From CADEED01 sp035765415 (lineage in GTDB: Bacteria; Pseudomonadota; Gammaproteobacteria; Steroidobacterales; Steroidobacteraceae): a DNA stretch of 64,000 bases. The translations under genes and the position numbers were made by a program. Below are positions 17,592 through 26,131 of this stretch, one piece after another (position 1 is the first letter of the stretch; each line of letters starts with the position of its first letter). The DNA is taken from NCBI GenBank assembly GCA_035765415.1, contig DASTXR010000133.1:1-64000 (forward strand), written 5' to 3'. Under the pieces are notes generated by a model. The model searched no databases. It saw only the letters and a program-made list of their open reading frames with translations, and was not told the origin of the DNA.

Positions 17592-18322
17592 GACCTCGCA
17601 AGTTCCTCGAGATTCGGAAAGCGGTAGTTGATGGAGGCCACGGCCCGCAGGCCGTCGGTGTTGCGCTTGAATACCCCGTGCAGGCTGCGCGCACCATAGA
17701 AAAGCAGCGCATCGCCGGCGCGATACTCGTAGGTGCGCAGCGGCAGGCCGTGCACCGCGGCCGTGCGGCCCGCTAACAAACAAAGTTTGCTCCTGACGGG
17801 GTAGCGCGTGGTGCCGCCGAACGGCAGGACGTTGGGCCACAGCGACAGCGTCGCCGGCTCCTCGGCGACCGAAGCCGGGAGCACCACCGGCACCAGGACG
17901 TTGAGGACGCACAGGTGATCGAAGTGGAACGAAACGAAGTCGCCGCGCTTCGACGTGATGCTGTACCCGACCTGCACGTCCGGAGGCGTGAGCGTGATTT
18001 TCCCGCCGGGTCCGCCGCTCAGGAGCTCGTTGACCAGCCCGAGCATCTCCGCGCTCGATGCGCGATGGACGATCTCGTGGTGGGCGATCTGCTCGTATTT
18101 CAACGAATACTTGCGGTCGGTGCCGGAGACCTTCATCTGCCCGCCCGAGGCGATGAACTCCGTGGCGTAACGCTGCTGCTCGTCCGCGTCCACGAACGAG
18201 CGCAGCGTCACCATGCCGGTGTCCTCGAGCGCGCTGCGAATCTGCGCGATCGCGGCGCTGCGCGTTGCGCTGCTCGCGCGCAATGGCGGAAATTCGATTC
18301 CGGGTGGTGCAGCCGTTTTCAA
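17588..18322 (-). CDS. Putative Fe(II)/2-oxoglutarate-dependent dioxygenase (phytanoyl-CoA dioxygenase-like)
   Basis: 244 residues if it begins at the TTG at 18322, which lies one base after the beta-helix gene's TGA with GAGG seven bases upstream. An ATG at 18370 would instead overlap that gene by 47 bp and add a Pro/Arg-rich, unconvincing leader. The iron-binding triad is visible: His and Asp in SFHFDHL near residue 145 and a distal His in ARSLHGVFKRN near 220, followed by Arg in GLRAVASINYR that could hold 2-oxoglutarate. Such enzymes hydroxylate small molecules, lipids or sugars. An oxygenase inside a glycan operon suggests an unusual modification. Fold assignment is from motifs only; substrate unknown. 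Confidence 0.6.
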   Translation of the reverse strand: MKTAAPPGIEFPPLRASSATRSAAIAQIRSALEDTGMVTLRSFVDADEQQRYATEFIASGGQMKVSGTDRKYSLKYEQIAHHEIVHRASSAEMLGLVNELLSGGPGGKITLTPPDVQVGYSITSKRGDFVSFHFDHLCVLNVLVPVVLPASVAEEPATLSLWPNVLPFGGTTRYPVRSKLCLLAGRTAAVHGLPLRTYEYRAGDALLFYGARSLHGVFKRNTDGLRAVASINYRFPNLEELARS

Positions 18323-18323
18323 G

Positions 18324-19679
18324 TCAGGCCTCGGGCGCCACGTAGGATGAGGCACCGGAGACCGCGACATTCCCGGAAGTGTTTCCGCTGACGCGCGCCT
18401 GGGTCGCCTTGTTGTCATTACATCCCGGGTCCTCGAGAAATCCCCAGGCGCTGCAGTTCATGCTCTTGAGGTTTGGAAACCGGTTGCCGGACGAACCGCC
18501 GCGCAGCCAGAGATTGGTGCCGCGGTTGTTGGTAGTGACCAGGTTCGGGAAGGTCACGTTCTGGCAATTGTTGAGGTAGACCCCCTGCTGGCCGCAATTC
18601 TCGGCGCGCATCTGCAGTATCCCGCCGCGCAGGTTTTCGATCTGCGCGGCCATTCCGGTCGCGCCATCGATGTACAGGCTGCCGTCGTAAACCGAGCCCA
18701 CGGTTTCGCGCGCGGACATGCCATTGTTGCCGCCGCCGACCACGCGTACGCCGTCGAAAAACACGCTCGATGGCCCGGAACCGGCCTGAACGCCGACGAG
18801 GCCGACGAGTCTCGGGTTGATGATCGAACCCCTGAGCGTGAGATTGACCGCGTCGCGCCACAGACCCCCGTAAGCGCCAGACTCGAACACTTCGAAGTCG
18901 ACGGTGATATTGGTGGGACGACTTCCCAACCCGTCACCCGCGACGCAGAAGCCGCCGGAAACGTCCGCACCTCCGCCGGTGCGCTTGGAAATCACCCTGA
19001 ACATGCAATTGCGCACGAAGTTGACCGCTTCATCCGGCTCGATGTCGAGACTGAGAGAGCTGCTGCCTTCGTCGATGATGTCGATGTTGATCTGTTCGCC
19101 GCAGATCACCGCCACGCCGTGGCGTCCGCAACCTTGTGTGCGCATGCGACCGTAGACGGCCCGACAACCTATTTCGCCGTGTGGATAGTCCGCGTACAGG
19201 ATGAGGAGGCCATCACCCTTCACGTCGACCACCTGCAGATCGACGACACAGCCGTCCACCGCGCAGAGCTTCACGCCGTGCGCGAACTCGGTCGCCGACG
19301 GGTTGTTTGCCCGGTTTCCGTCGATGCGGAACCCGACGAAAGTGAGGTTCTTGTCGCGCGCGGCATCACTGGTGGGATTGGTGAACGCGTTGCGGATGAC
19401 CGGGTTGTTGCCGAAGTTCGGCAGCGCCTTGATCGTGCACTGGTAGTTATAACCGTAGATGGCGCCGCCGGAAGGCACGACCAGCGGCGAGCCGACGCTG
19501 AGCTGGCCGCGCAGCGGAAGCCGGATCATGCGATACCTCGCGAGCGCCTGGTTGATGTAGGGCGCGGCGTCGAACGTGCTGATGCCCAGCATGACGTTCG
19601 CGTGCTCGGGACCTGGAATCATGTCCATCACGCAGGGCAAATCCGCGTTCGTGCCGTAATCGTCCCAATACTCCGCCAT
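18324..19679 (-). CDS. Right-handed beta-helix protein (pectate-lyase-3-like), no signal peptide
   Basis: 451 residues from ATG 19679, two bases after the asnB stop, with GGAG ten bases upstream. The N-terminus MAEYWDDYGTNADLP shows no signal peptide. After DAAPYINQALARYRMIRLPL and LVVPSGGAIYGYN, typical of the opening turns of pectate_lyase_3 folds, the chain shows stacked short strands with repeated Asn/Gly/Val (for example ENCGQQGVYLNNCQNVTFPN). I count about a dozen Cys, unusual for an exported beta-helix. Relatives cut or epimerise uronate polymers or form phage tailspikes. In a Wzx/Wzy system the polymer is made in the periplasm, so a cytoplasmic lyase would lack a polymer substrate. 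The role is therefore open. Confidence 0.7.
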   Translation of the reverse strand: MAEYWDDYGTNADLPCVMDMIPGPEHANVMLGISTFDAAPYINQALARYRMIRLPLRGQLSVGSPLVVPSGGAIYGYNYQCTIKALPNFGNNPVIRNAFTNPTSDAARDKNLTFVGFRIDGNRANNPSATEFAHGVKLCAVDGCVVDLQVVDVKGDGLLILYADYPHGEIGCRAVYGRMRTQGCGRHGVAVICGEQINIDIIDEGSSSLSLDIEPDEAVNFVRNCMFRVISKRTGGGADVSGGFCVAGDGLGSRPTNITVDFEVFESGAYGGLWRDAVNLTLRGSIINPRLVGLVGVQAGSGPSSVFFDGVRVVGGGNNGMSARETVGSVYDGSLYIDGATGMAAQIENLRGGILQMRAENCGQQGVYLNNCQNVTFPNLVTTNNRGTNLWLRGGSSGNRFPNLKSMNCSAWGFLEDPGCNDNKATQARVSGNTSGNVAVSGASSYVAPEA

Positions 19680-19681
19680 GA

Positions 19682-21658
19682 TCAACTTACTCCATACGAT
19701 GGGGCCGGCGTGCCACGAGCGCTGCGCCAGGCCTGAAACATGAGAATAGACCAAAGAAGATGTTGCCGTTCCTGCCGGCCGCTCTGGTGTTCAGTCCACA
19801 ACCGCGTGACCGCCGGCTGATTGAAGAACCCCTGGCTTCTGATGCTTTCGGGCGCCAGCAGTTCCTCTGCCCACTCGCGCAACGGGCCACGCAGCCAGGC
19901 GCCCAATGGAATTGCGAATCCCGCCTTGGTCCTGTCCATGAGCGCGCGCGGAACGTACCGGTCGAGGAGCCGTTTCAGGATGATCTTCCCTTGCGTGCCG
20001 CTCACGCGGTAGGACAAAGGGAGGGACAGCGAAAATTCCAGCAGGTCCGCATCGAGGTACGGCGCGCGACTCTCGAGCGACGCAGCCATGGTCGCGCGAT
20101 CGACCTTTGCCAGGACGTCGTCGGGAAGATAGCCGGTGAGATCGCGTTCGACCATGTAGTCGACGATCGACTCGGCATCGTAGGGAATGGCGGGCGGCGC
20201 CGGTTCCACCGGCAGCGGATCCAGCAACAGCGACTGCGGGTCCCGCGTCTGCGCGATCATCATTTCATAGAGCGCGCCGGCCGAAGCCGCGCCGATCATG
20301 GGCGCGAGCTTGTGCAGCCGCTCGCCCGGGTTGCCGAAGCGAAGTGAGCTGGGCAGCAGCGGGCCGGCCATGCGGAACATGCGATCGAGCTGCGCAGCCG
20401 GTATCGCGGTGATCGCGCCGCCCATCGCACGGCGCACGCCCGCCGGCAGATGGCGGAATCGGCCCCAGGCGTTGCGCCACCAGAAATATCGGTTGTAGCC
20501 GCTGAACACTTCATCGCCACCGTCGCCGGTCAGCGCGACCGTGACTTCCCGGCGCGCGAGCCTCGCCACCAGGTGCGAGGGGATCTGCGAGGAATCGGCG
20601 AACGGCTCGTCGTATATCTGCGCCAGCGATGGCACCACCGCGAGGGCGTCGCCGGGAGTGACTTCGAATCGCGTATGCCGGGTTCCGAGATGGCTGGCCA
20701 CGGCGGCCGCATGCACCGATTCGTCGAAGCCACCTTCCGCGAATCCGATCGTGAAAGTCCGCACCGGCGTGGAAGACTGCGCCTGCATCAGCGCGACGAC
20801 GGCGCTGGAATCGACGCCGCCCGAGAGGAACGCGCCGAGCGGCACGTCCGACACCATCCGGGCGCCGACGACGGACTTGAGGCGCGAATCGAGCTCGACC
20901 ACGGCGTCTTCGAACGAGCCGCGATAGGGTCTGGCACGCGCGCGCGCGAACACGTCCGCGACGCGCCAGTACGCCTGCGGCTCGCCGGCGGCGATCGTGC
21001 CGCCCTCGCCCACCGCGAACACGCAGAACGTGCCGGGCGGCAGTTTGCGCACGTGTGAGTAGATAGTGCGTGGCGCGCGCACGCAGGAATAACGCAGGAG
21101 GTCGGCGAGCGCGCCGCGATCGATATCGCTGCGGAACCCGGGATGACCGGCCAGCGCCTTGAGCTCGGACCCGAACAGGAGCGGCGCGCCGCCCGTGGTG
21201 TAATACAGCGGCTTCTCGCCGAAGCGATCGCGCGCCAGCGTGAGCTCCCGCCTCTCCCGGTCCCACACCGCGAACGCGAACTGGCCGTTGAGGCGCTGCA
21301 GCGCGTCGCGCACCCCCCAACGCTCCATCACGTGGAGTATGACTTCGGTGTCGCTGTGACCCACGAAGCGATCGCCCAGCGCAGCGAGCTCGGCTCCCAG
21401 CTCGCGGAAGTTGAAGATCTCGCCGTTATAGACCATGACGTAGCGGCCGCTCGGCGAGGTCATCGGCTGGGCGCCGGCCGGAGAAAGGTCGACGATGGCG
21501 AGCCGCCGGTGCGCGAGCGCAACGCCGGTGTCCGCGTCGACCCAGATGCCGTCGCCGTCCGGGCCGCGATGCGCCAGCGTGTTCGCCATGGCGAGCGCGC
21601 TCGAACGCAACTGGCTGGCGGGCTCACCGGCGCTGACGATTCCTGCGATACCACACAT
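19682..21658 (-). CDS. asnB: Glutamine-hydrolysing asparagine-synthase-type amidotransferase
   Basis: 658 residues from ATG 21658, chosen because Cys2 of MCGIAGIVSAG is the glutaminase nucleophile after Met removal. The N-terminal glutaminase domain has RGPDGDGIW, RRLAIVDLSPAG and NGEIFNF; the C-terminal synthetase domain has the PP-loop SGGVDSSAVVALM near residue 265 and GDGGDEVFSGYNRYFW near 360. Both domains look intact. In O-antigen and capsule clusters such enzymes (for example WbpS) convert a uronic acid carboxylate to an amide. With TviB-like and uronate epimerase genes in the same locus, amidation of a uronate is the best guess; ordinary asparagine synthesis is the alternative. It lies 16 bp after a GT4 gene and is tightly followed by the beta-helix gene. 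Confidence 0.9.
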   Translation of the reverse strand: MCGIAGIVSAGEPASQLRSSALAMANTLAHRGPDGDGIWVDADTGVALAHRRLAIVDLSPAGAQPMTSPSGRYVMVYNGEIFNFRELGAELAALGDRFVGHSDTEVILHVMERWGVRDALQRLNGQFAFAVWDRERRELTLARDRFGEKPLYYTTGGAPLLFGSELKALAGHPGFRSDIDRGALADLLRYSCVRAPRTIYSHVRKLPPGTFCVFAVGEGGTIAAGEPQAYWRVADVFARARARPYRGSFEDAVVELDSRLKSVVGARMVSDVPLGAFLSGGVDSSAVVALMQAQSSTPVRTFTIGFAEGGFDESVHAAAVASHLGTRHTRFEVTPGDALAVVPSLAQIYDEPFADSSQIPSHLVARLARREVTVALTGDGGDEVFSGYNRYFWWRNAWGRFRHLPAGVRRAMGGAITAIPAAQLDRMFRMAGPLLPSSLRFGNPGERLHKLAPMIGAASAGALYEMMIAQTRDPQSLLLDPLPVEPAPPAIPYDAESIVDYMVERDLTGYLPDDVLAKVDRATMAASLESRAPYLDADLLEFSLSLPLSYRVSGTQGKIILKRLLDRYVPRALMDRTKAGFAIPLGAWLRGPLREWAEELLAPESIRSQGFFNQPAVTRLWTEHQSGRQERQHLLWSILMFQAWRSARGTPAPSYGVS

Positions 21659-21674
21659 GGGAAGCCCGGCCGCG

Positions 21675-22817
21675 CTACGCGCGCGACGCCGCCTCCGCCT
21701 TCGAGTAGATAGCCAGCGTGGCGTCCACCATTTTTGCGACCGGGAACTCGCGCTCCAGCCGCTCGCGTCCCGCGGCGCCCATGGATGCGCGCAACTCGGC
21801 GGCGAACAGCGCGTCGATGGCCGAAGCGACGCCGGCCGCGTCACCGGCGCTGCACAGCCGGCCGGTCACGTTGTCCACGACGATTTCCGGAATCGCGCTG
21901 ACACGCGTGGCCACGATGGGACGCCGCGAGGCCATGGCTTCGAGCAGCACGAGTCCGAACCCTTCGTAGTCGGAGCACAGCGCGAAGATGTCGAAGGCCT
22001 GCATGACCGCGGGTATGTCCTCGCGCCTGCCCGCCCAGGTCAGCGCCTGTTCAACGCCCTTGTCGCGCGCGCGCTTCCGCAATGACGCTTCGAGATCGCC
22101 GGTGCCCACCACCACGAGACGCAGCGCGCGACCCCTGGCGCGCAATTCCGCCAGCGAGTCGATGAGCAGGTCGATGCGCTTCTGCGTGACGATTCGCGCC
22201 ACGGTTCCTACCACCACTTCGTCCGCGGCAATGCCCCAGGCGGCACGAATGCCGGCGATGGTCTCGCGCGTCACGACATCGTAGGGCCCGGGCGCGAGCC
22301 CGTAGTGAATCGGGTGCACCTTGTCGGGCGGCAGACGGTGCTGCCGGTGCAGATAACGCGCGACGGCATGTGATATCGCGATGACCGCGACGGCGCCACG
22401 CTCGGCCCAGAATCCGCCAGCCCAGAAGAGCGGCGTCGAAATCGGATCGTCGCTGTGTTTGCTGATGACGAACGCCGGACGGGCGCGGGAGCGCGCGTAT
22501 GCCAGGCGCGTGAACACTTCGGCGGCTGGCAGATGCGCGTGCAGCACGTCCGGAGCCGTTGAGTCGATGAGCGCGCGCAGGCGGCCGACGATCCGCAGGT
22601 CCGTGTAACCCGACCACTCGAGCGCGACCACATTCACGCCGGCGTCACGCAGCGCTGCGCTCCAGTAGCCGTCGCCCTTGAGGTACGCGACAGTGACCTT
22701 CCAGCCGCGCTCCGCCTGCCCGGCGGCGAGGACCTTCAGGTGGTTCTCCGCGCCTCCGCGGTTGATCGTCGTCACGACGTGCAGGACAGATGGCATCGCG
22801 CGTTCCCCGGTGTTCAT
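21675..22817 (-). CDS. GT4-family glycosyltransferase
   Basis: 380 residues from ATG 22817, which overlaps the upstream TGA by four bases. The N-terminal domain has the classic VVTTINRGGAENHL, and the C-terminal domain carries VGTVARIVTQKRIDLLIDSL, VVGTGDLEASL, FALCSDYEGFGLVLLEAM (EX7E) and RPIVATRVSAIPEIV. This order is typical of retaining GT4 enzymes that use nucleotide sugars in the cytoplasm. The GGAE motif resembles that of several capsule and O-antigen mannosyl- or HexNAc-transferases, but donor and acceptor cannot be read. It lies between a methyltransferase and asnB. Confidence 0.88.
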   Translation of the reverse strand: MNTGERAMPSVLHVVTTINRGGAENHLKVLAAGQAERGWKVTVAYLKGDGYWSAALRDAGVNVVALEWSGYTDLRIVGRLRALIDSTAPDVLHAHLPAAEVFTRLAYARSRARPAFVISKHSDDPISTPLFWAGGFWAERGAVAVIAISHAVARYLHRQHRLPPDKVHPIHYGLAPGPYDVVTRETIAGIRAAWGIAADEVVVGTVARIVTQKRIDLLIDSLAELRARGRALRLVVVGTGDLEASLRKRARDKGVEQALTWAGRREDIPAVMQAFDIFALCSDYEGFGLVLLEAMASRRPIVATRVSAIPEIVVDNVTGRLCSAGDAAGVASAIDALFAAELRASMGAAGRERLEREFPVAKMVDATLAIYSKAEAASRA

Positions 22818-23506
22818 GGCTTCACGGCCATCGCAACATGGCCGCTGGTCGCCTTGCCCAGGCGCGGGCGATCCATGCCGGCCAGCAATGCGCGCAGTGG
22901 CGGGATGCGCGCCGCGCGCCGGAACACGCCTAACAACTCCAGGCGGCAGATGAACGGGCCGTCGATCGGCCATACGTCCACGCGCGCGAACCCCGCGGTG
23001 GCCAGCAGGTGGGCCAGGCCTTCATGCGTGAAGCGCCAGAAATCGTGGTACTCGCCATGCCCGCTCTGATTGGCCGCCGCCGGTGCGCCACGCTGGAACA
23101 CGGGATTGACCGGGGTCGGGCGTTTGCCGTGATAGGACGTCATGAACGGCACGGCCACCAGCGCGATGCCGCCGGGCCGAAGGATGCGCAGCATTTCGCG
23201 CGCCGCCTGCAGCGGATCTTCGACGTGTTCGAGCACCTGCATGCTCAACACCGCGCCCGCGCAACCGTCGGTGAGCCCGTCGAGGCGCTGAACGTCGCAC
23301 GCCAGGTCGCAGCCAGGCGGCACCACCGCCGGGTCCGCACTGAATCCGCCGGCGAAATACGCCTGCTCGTCGAACACGTCGCGCACGAATGAAAGTTCCT
23401 TCGCGAAGCGGCCGCTGGTGCCGAGGTCGTAGACGGGCCTGGAAGCCGCGGCCTGCGCGACCAGCGCGCGAAACTTCGGGAAGAAAGGATGTGCAGGCGT
23501 CAGCAT
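22814..23506 (-). CDS. Class I SAM-dependent methyltransferase
   Basis: 230 residues. Motif I is weak (VYDLGTSGRFAKEL near residue 27), but post-I and motif II are good: VLSMQVLEHVEDPLQAAREMLRIL followed by GGIALVAVPF. HGEYHDFWRFTHEGLAHLL is a segment often seen in methyltransferases of polysaccharide clusters. It overlaps the next GT4 start by four bases (ATGA) and lies nine bases after the flippase stop. The substrate is probably a sugar or lipid-linked glycan (inferred). Confidence 0.78.
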   Translation of the reverse strand: MLTPAHPFFPKFRALVAQAAASRPVYDLGTSGRFAKELSFVRDVFDEQAYFAGGFSADPAVVPPGCDLACDVQRLDGLTDGCAGAVLSMQVLEHVEDPLQAAREMLRILRPGGIALVAVPFMTSYHGKRPTPVNPVFQRGAPAAANQSGHGEYHDFWRFTHEGLAHLLATAGFARVDVWPIDGPFICRLELLGVFRRAARIPPLRALLAGMDRPRLGKATSGHVAMAVKP

Positions 23507-23515
23507 TTCATGGGC

Positions 23516-24766
23516 TCACAATCTGAGAAGGGCAAAACGCGGGCTCCTGGCGTGCAACGACATCCATGCCAGCGCGCCGATCAACACCATGGCGCCGCTC
23601 ATGAGGATGGCGAGCAGCACGCCCGAATCGCGCGCGATGAAGCCGGCGATGAGTACCGCCAGGGCCTGGAGCACGAACAAGCCGGTGGCGACCACCTTGT
23701 TGCTGGTGACCACCGCCACGAATCCCATCCATCCCGACAATCCAAACAAGACCCACACTCCCACGAGCAGGATGACCGCCATGCCGCCGGCGCCGACGTA
23801 CTGCGCTCCATAGACGAACCCCAGCAGGTCATCCATCCACAGCAATGCCGCGGGCAGCGCGACGACCCCGATGATCAGCAGGCCCAGCGCCGGGCGCAAC
23901 AGCAGCGATCGAACGCCGCGCACGTCGCCGTCGCGAAGGTGAGTGAGCACGCGCGGGCGCAACACCGACCACACCGGGCCGGCGAGCCGCGCGGGCATGC
24001 TCGCGACGGTGCGCGCTATCTTGTAGAGCGCGACCGCTTCCTTGCTGGCGAAAATGCCGAGGACGATGACGTCCGCCTGCTGAGAAATGTTGACGCTGAC
24101 GTTGCGCAGCACCGAGTAGGTGGACAATCCCAGTGCCGGCGGTTTGACGGTGTCGCGCGTGCGCGCCGCCTCGGGCCAGAAGCGGCGCACCCACAACGCC
24201 GACAGCACGGTCTTGAGCAGCGTGATCACCAGGTAGCCGATGACGAAACCCCACAACCCGTACTGCATGACGAGCACGAGCGATATGGAGACGTAGACGA
24301 TGCTGTAGCCGATTTCGAAGGCCGCCTGCTGCCGCAGTCGGCCGGCGACGACGAACAGCGTTTTCGACACGCCGTAGCTGGATTGCAGGGGGATTCCCAG
24401 CGCGAGCACGGCGATGAACAGCCAGTCGACACCGAGATGCGGCTGCAGCACGAGCGCCACGATCGCCAGCAACACCGCGGCGGTCAGATTCCAGCGCAAC
24501 TCGCGTTTCGCGAGGTAGTTCGCATACGCATGCGCGGTGCCGAAATCGACCTTCCAGTGCCGTCCGAGCCAGTAGGTGGCCACCTCGCCGGAACGCGACA
24601 TGAGTGTCGACTCGACGAGGTTGACCATGGACTGCGCCAGCAGATAGGCCCCGAACACCGCCGTCTCGAGGCGGCGCGCCAGCACCACCTGGACGCCGAG
24701 CGTGGTGAGTGCGGCGGCGACGTGCGATGCGGACACCCAGGCCGCATCGCGAATCAGCGGTCTCAC
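23516..24766 (-). CDS. wzx: Oligosaccharide-lipid flippase (Wzx/MATE-like polysaccharide biosynthesis protein)
   Basis: 416 residues from GTG 24766, chosen because GGAG lies six bases upstream. It contains about 12 hydrophobic helices in pairs (for example LTAAVLLAIVALVLQP and VIGYLVITLLKTVLSALW) and the first-helix pattern of polysaccharide flippases (AAWVSASHVAAALTTLGVQVVLAR then FGAYLLAQSMVNL). It should move the undecaprenyl-PP-linked repeat across the inner membrane. It lies among three methyltransferases and the glycosyltransferases. The name wzx is by class, as sequence conservation among flippases is low. Confidence 0.85.
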   Translation of the reverse strand: MRPLIRDAAWVSASHVAAALTTLGVQVVLARRLETAVFGAYLLAQSMVNLVESTLMSRSGEVATYWLGRHWKVDFGTAHAYANYLAKRELRWNLTAAVLLAIVALVLQPHLGVDWLFIAVLALGIPLQSSYGVSKTLFVVAGRLRQQAAFEIGYSIVYVSISLVLVMQYGLWGFVIGYLVITLLKTVLSALWVRRFWPEAARTRDTVKPPALGLSTYSVLRNVSVNISQQADVIVLGIFASKEAVALYKIARTVASMPARLAGPVWSVLRPRVLTHLRDGDVRGVRSLLLRPALGLLIIGVVALPAALLWMDDLLGFVYGAQYVGAGGMAVILLVGVWVLFGLSGWMGFVAVVTSNKVVATGLFVLQALAVLIAGFIARDSGVLLAILMSGAMVLIGALAWMSLHARSPRFALLRL

Positions 24767-24793
24767 GAAATGCTCCGCGGCGACACGGGCAAA

Positions 24794-25405
24794 CTATTTG
24801 CTGAACAGGTGCAGCGATGCAATGGCCCACCAGTCCGGGCTCATGCCGAAGGTCTTGCAGAAGCCGGCAAACGCCGCCTTGCGTTTCGAGTCGACGAACC
24901 ACTGCGTCTCCACCTTGACGCCGCGCGCGCGCGCGTACTCCTCGGCGAAGGCCCGGCTCTCGACGCCGGTGGTGAGCCAGCGATGGCGGTCCAGCCCCTG
25001 GTTGAACCTGAGGTTGTATTTGTCGTTGAGATAACCGCGACGCAGGAATGTGAGGCGATAGGACACATGCGCCATGTTGGGCAGCAGGATCAGCACGTGA
25101 CCGCGCGACACGCGCAGCAGCTCGTCGAGCCCTTTTTGCAGATCGTCGAGGTGTTCCAGCAGGTCCAGCGCCACGACCACGTCGTAGGAACCGTCGGGCA
25201 TCGGCAGTCCGCGCGAGACATCGACGACGTGGTTCACCGTGCCGGCATCGTTCTGAAACAGGTCCACACCCTCGTAGGCGGCGAGATCGCTCACGTGCGG
25301 CTTGAGCACGCAGTCCCGGCAGCCGACGTCGAGAAGCTTCAGCTCCCCGGGGCTCCCCGCCTTGATCTTCCGCAGGGAGTCCCTGATCGTCTCAAACTTG
25401 TTCAT
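24794..25405 (-). CDS. Class I SAM-dependent methyltransferase
   Basis: 203 residues. SAM-binding motif LKLLDVGCRDCVLKPHV near residue 23, an acidic residue in YEGVDLFQND, and DVVVALDLLEHLDDLQKGLDELLR for motif II. ATG 25405 is preceded by AGGA at about ten bases. It is followed 27 bp later by the flippase. The C-terminal part (YNLRFNQGLDRHRWL) resembles regions in methyltransferases of LPS clusters. Substrate unknown. Confidence 0.8.
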   Translation of the reverse strand: MNKFETIRDSLRKIKAGSPGELKLLDVGCRDCVLKPHVSDLAAYEGVDLFQNDAGTVNHVVDVSRGLPMPDGSYDVVVALDLLEHLDDLQKGLDELLRVSRGHVLILLPNMAHVSYRLTFLRRGYLNDKYNLRFNQGLDRHRWLTTGVESRAFAEEYARARGVKVETQWFVDSKRKAAFAGFCKTFGMSPDWWAIASLHLFSK

Positions 25406-25420
25406 TCATGATTCCTGTCT

Positions 25421-26131
25421 TCATGGCGCGGGCTTGCGGAAAACCGCCACGTACCCGAGCGGAAACCGTTCCGGCACCGATCTGCCGCCGACCCGTGGGC
25501 GCAGGCCGACGATGCGGTCGAATGGATAACTCAATAGATAGAGCAACGTGCTCACCAGCGGCCGGACGAACCGCGGAAGAACCTGCTGCGCGGTCTTGGT
25601 CAGCGCGAAAGTGAGGATGCCGTCGCCGAGAGCCTCGATGCTCCCGGACTCGAATCCGGCGCTCTCCCAGATGGATCGCAGGCCCGAATCGGTGTAGCGG
25701 AAATAGTCCTGCGGGTCCGCATGGTACTCGTGCAGGAATGGAACGACGATGATCACGCGGCCACCGGGTTTGAGGATGCGCAGCACCTCGGCGGGCGCCC
25801 TGTCGAAATGGCGCACGTGCTCGAACAGATTGATGGCCAGCACGTGATCGAAGCTCTCCGCATCGAGCGCGAACGGCTTCTCGACGTCGAGGCATACGAG
25901 CCCTTCGCCCGGCGCGAGATCCGTGCAGGTCACGGCCAGCGGTTCTTCGCGGCGGAAGTACCGGTAGTAGGAAGCGTTCGGGGATTTGCTGCCGAGATCG
26001 AGCACGGCGCCGTGCAGCTGCCGGTCGCGAAGCGCGAGATTGACGTGCGCGCGATACAAACTCTTGTCGCGCAGCAGGATCCCCGCCACGGTCAGCGGGT
26101 TGTGATAGTTGTGGGTGATCGAATGATTCAT
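25421..26131 (-). CDS. Class I SAM-dependent methyltransferase
   Basis: 236 residues from an ATG that overlaps the upstream TGA by four bases. Motif I is AVLDLGSKSPNASYYRYF near residue 38, and the acidic residue is in VTCTDLAPGEG. HVLAINLFEHVRHFDRAPAEVLRIL and GGRVIIVVPFLHEYH follow. The HADPQDYFRYT segment is common in methyltransferases from surface-glycan loci. It forms a tight pair with the methyltransferase at 24794, 15 bp downstream. No membrane segment. Confidence 0.8.
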   Translation of the reverse strand: MNHSITHNYHNPLTVAGILLRDKSLYRAHVNLALRDRQLHGAVLDLGSKSPNASYYRYFRREEPLAVTCTDLAPGEGLVCLDVEKPFALDAESFDHVLAINLFEHVRHFDRAPAEVLRILKPGGRVIIVVPFLHEYHADPQDYFRYTDSGLRSIWESAGFESGSIEALGDGILTFALTKTAQQVLPRFVRPLVSTLLYLLSYPFDRIVGLRPRVGGRSVPERFPLGYVAVFRKPAP

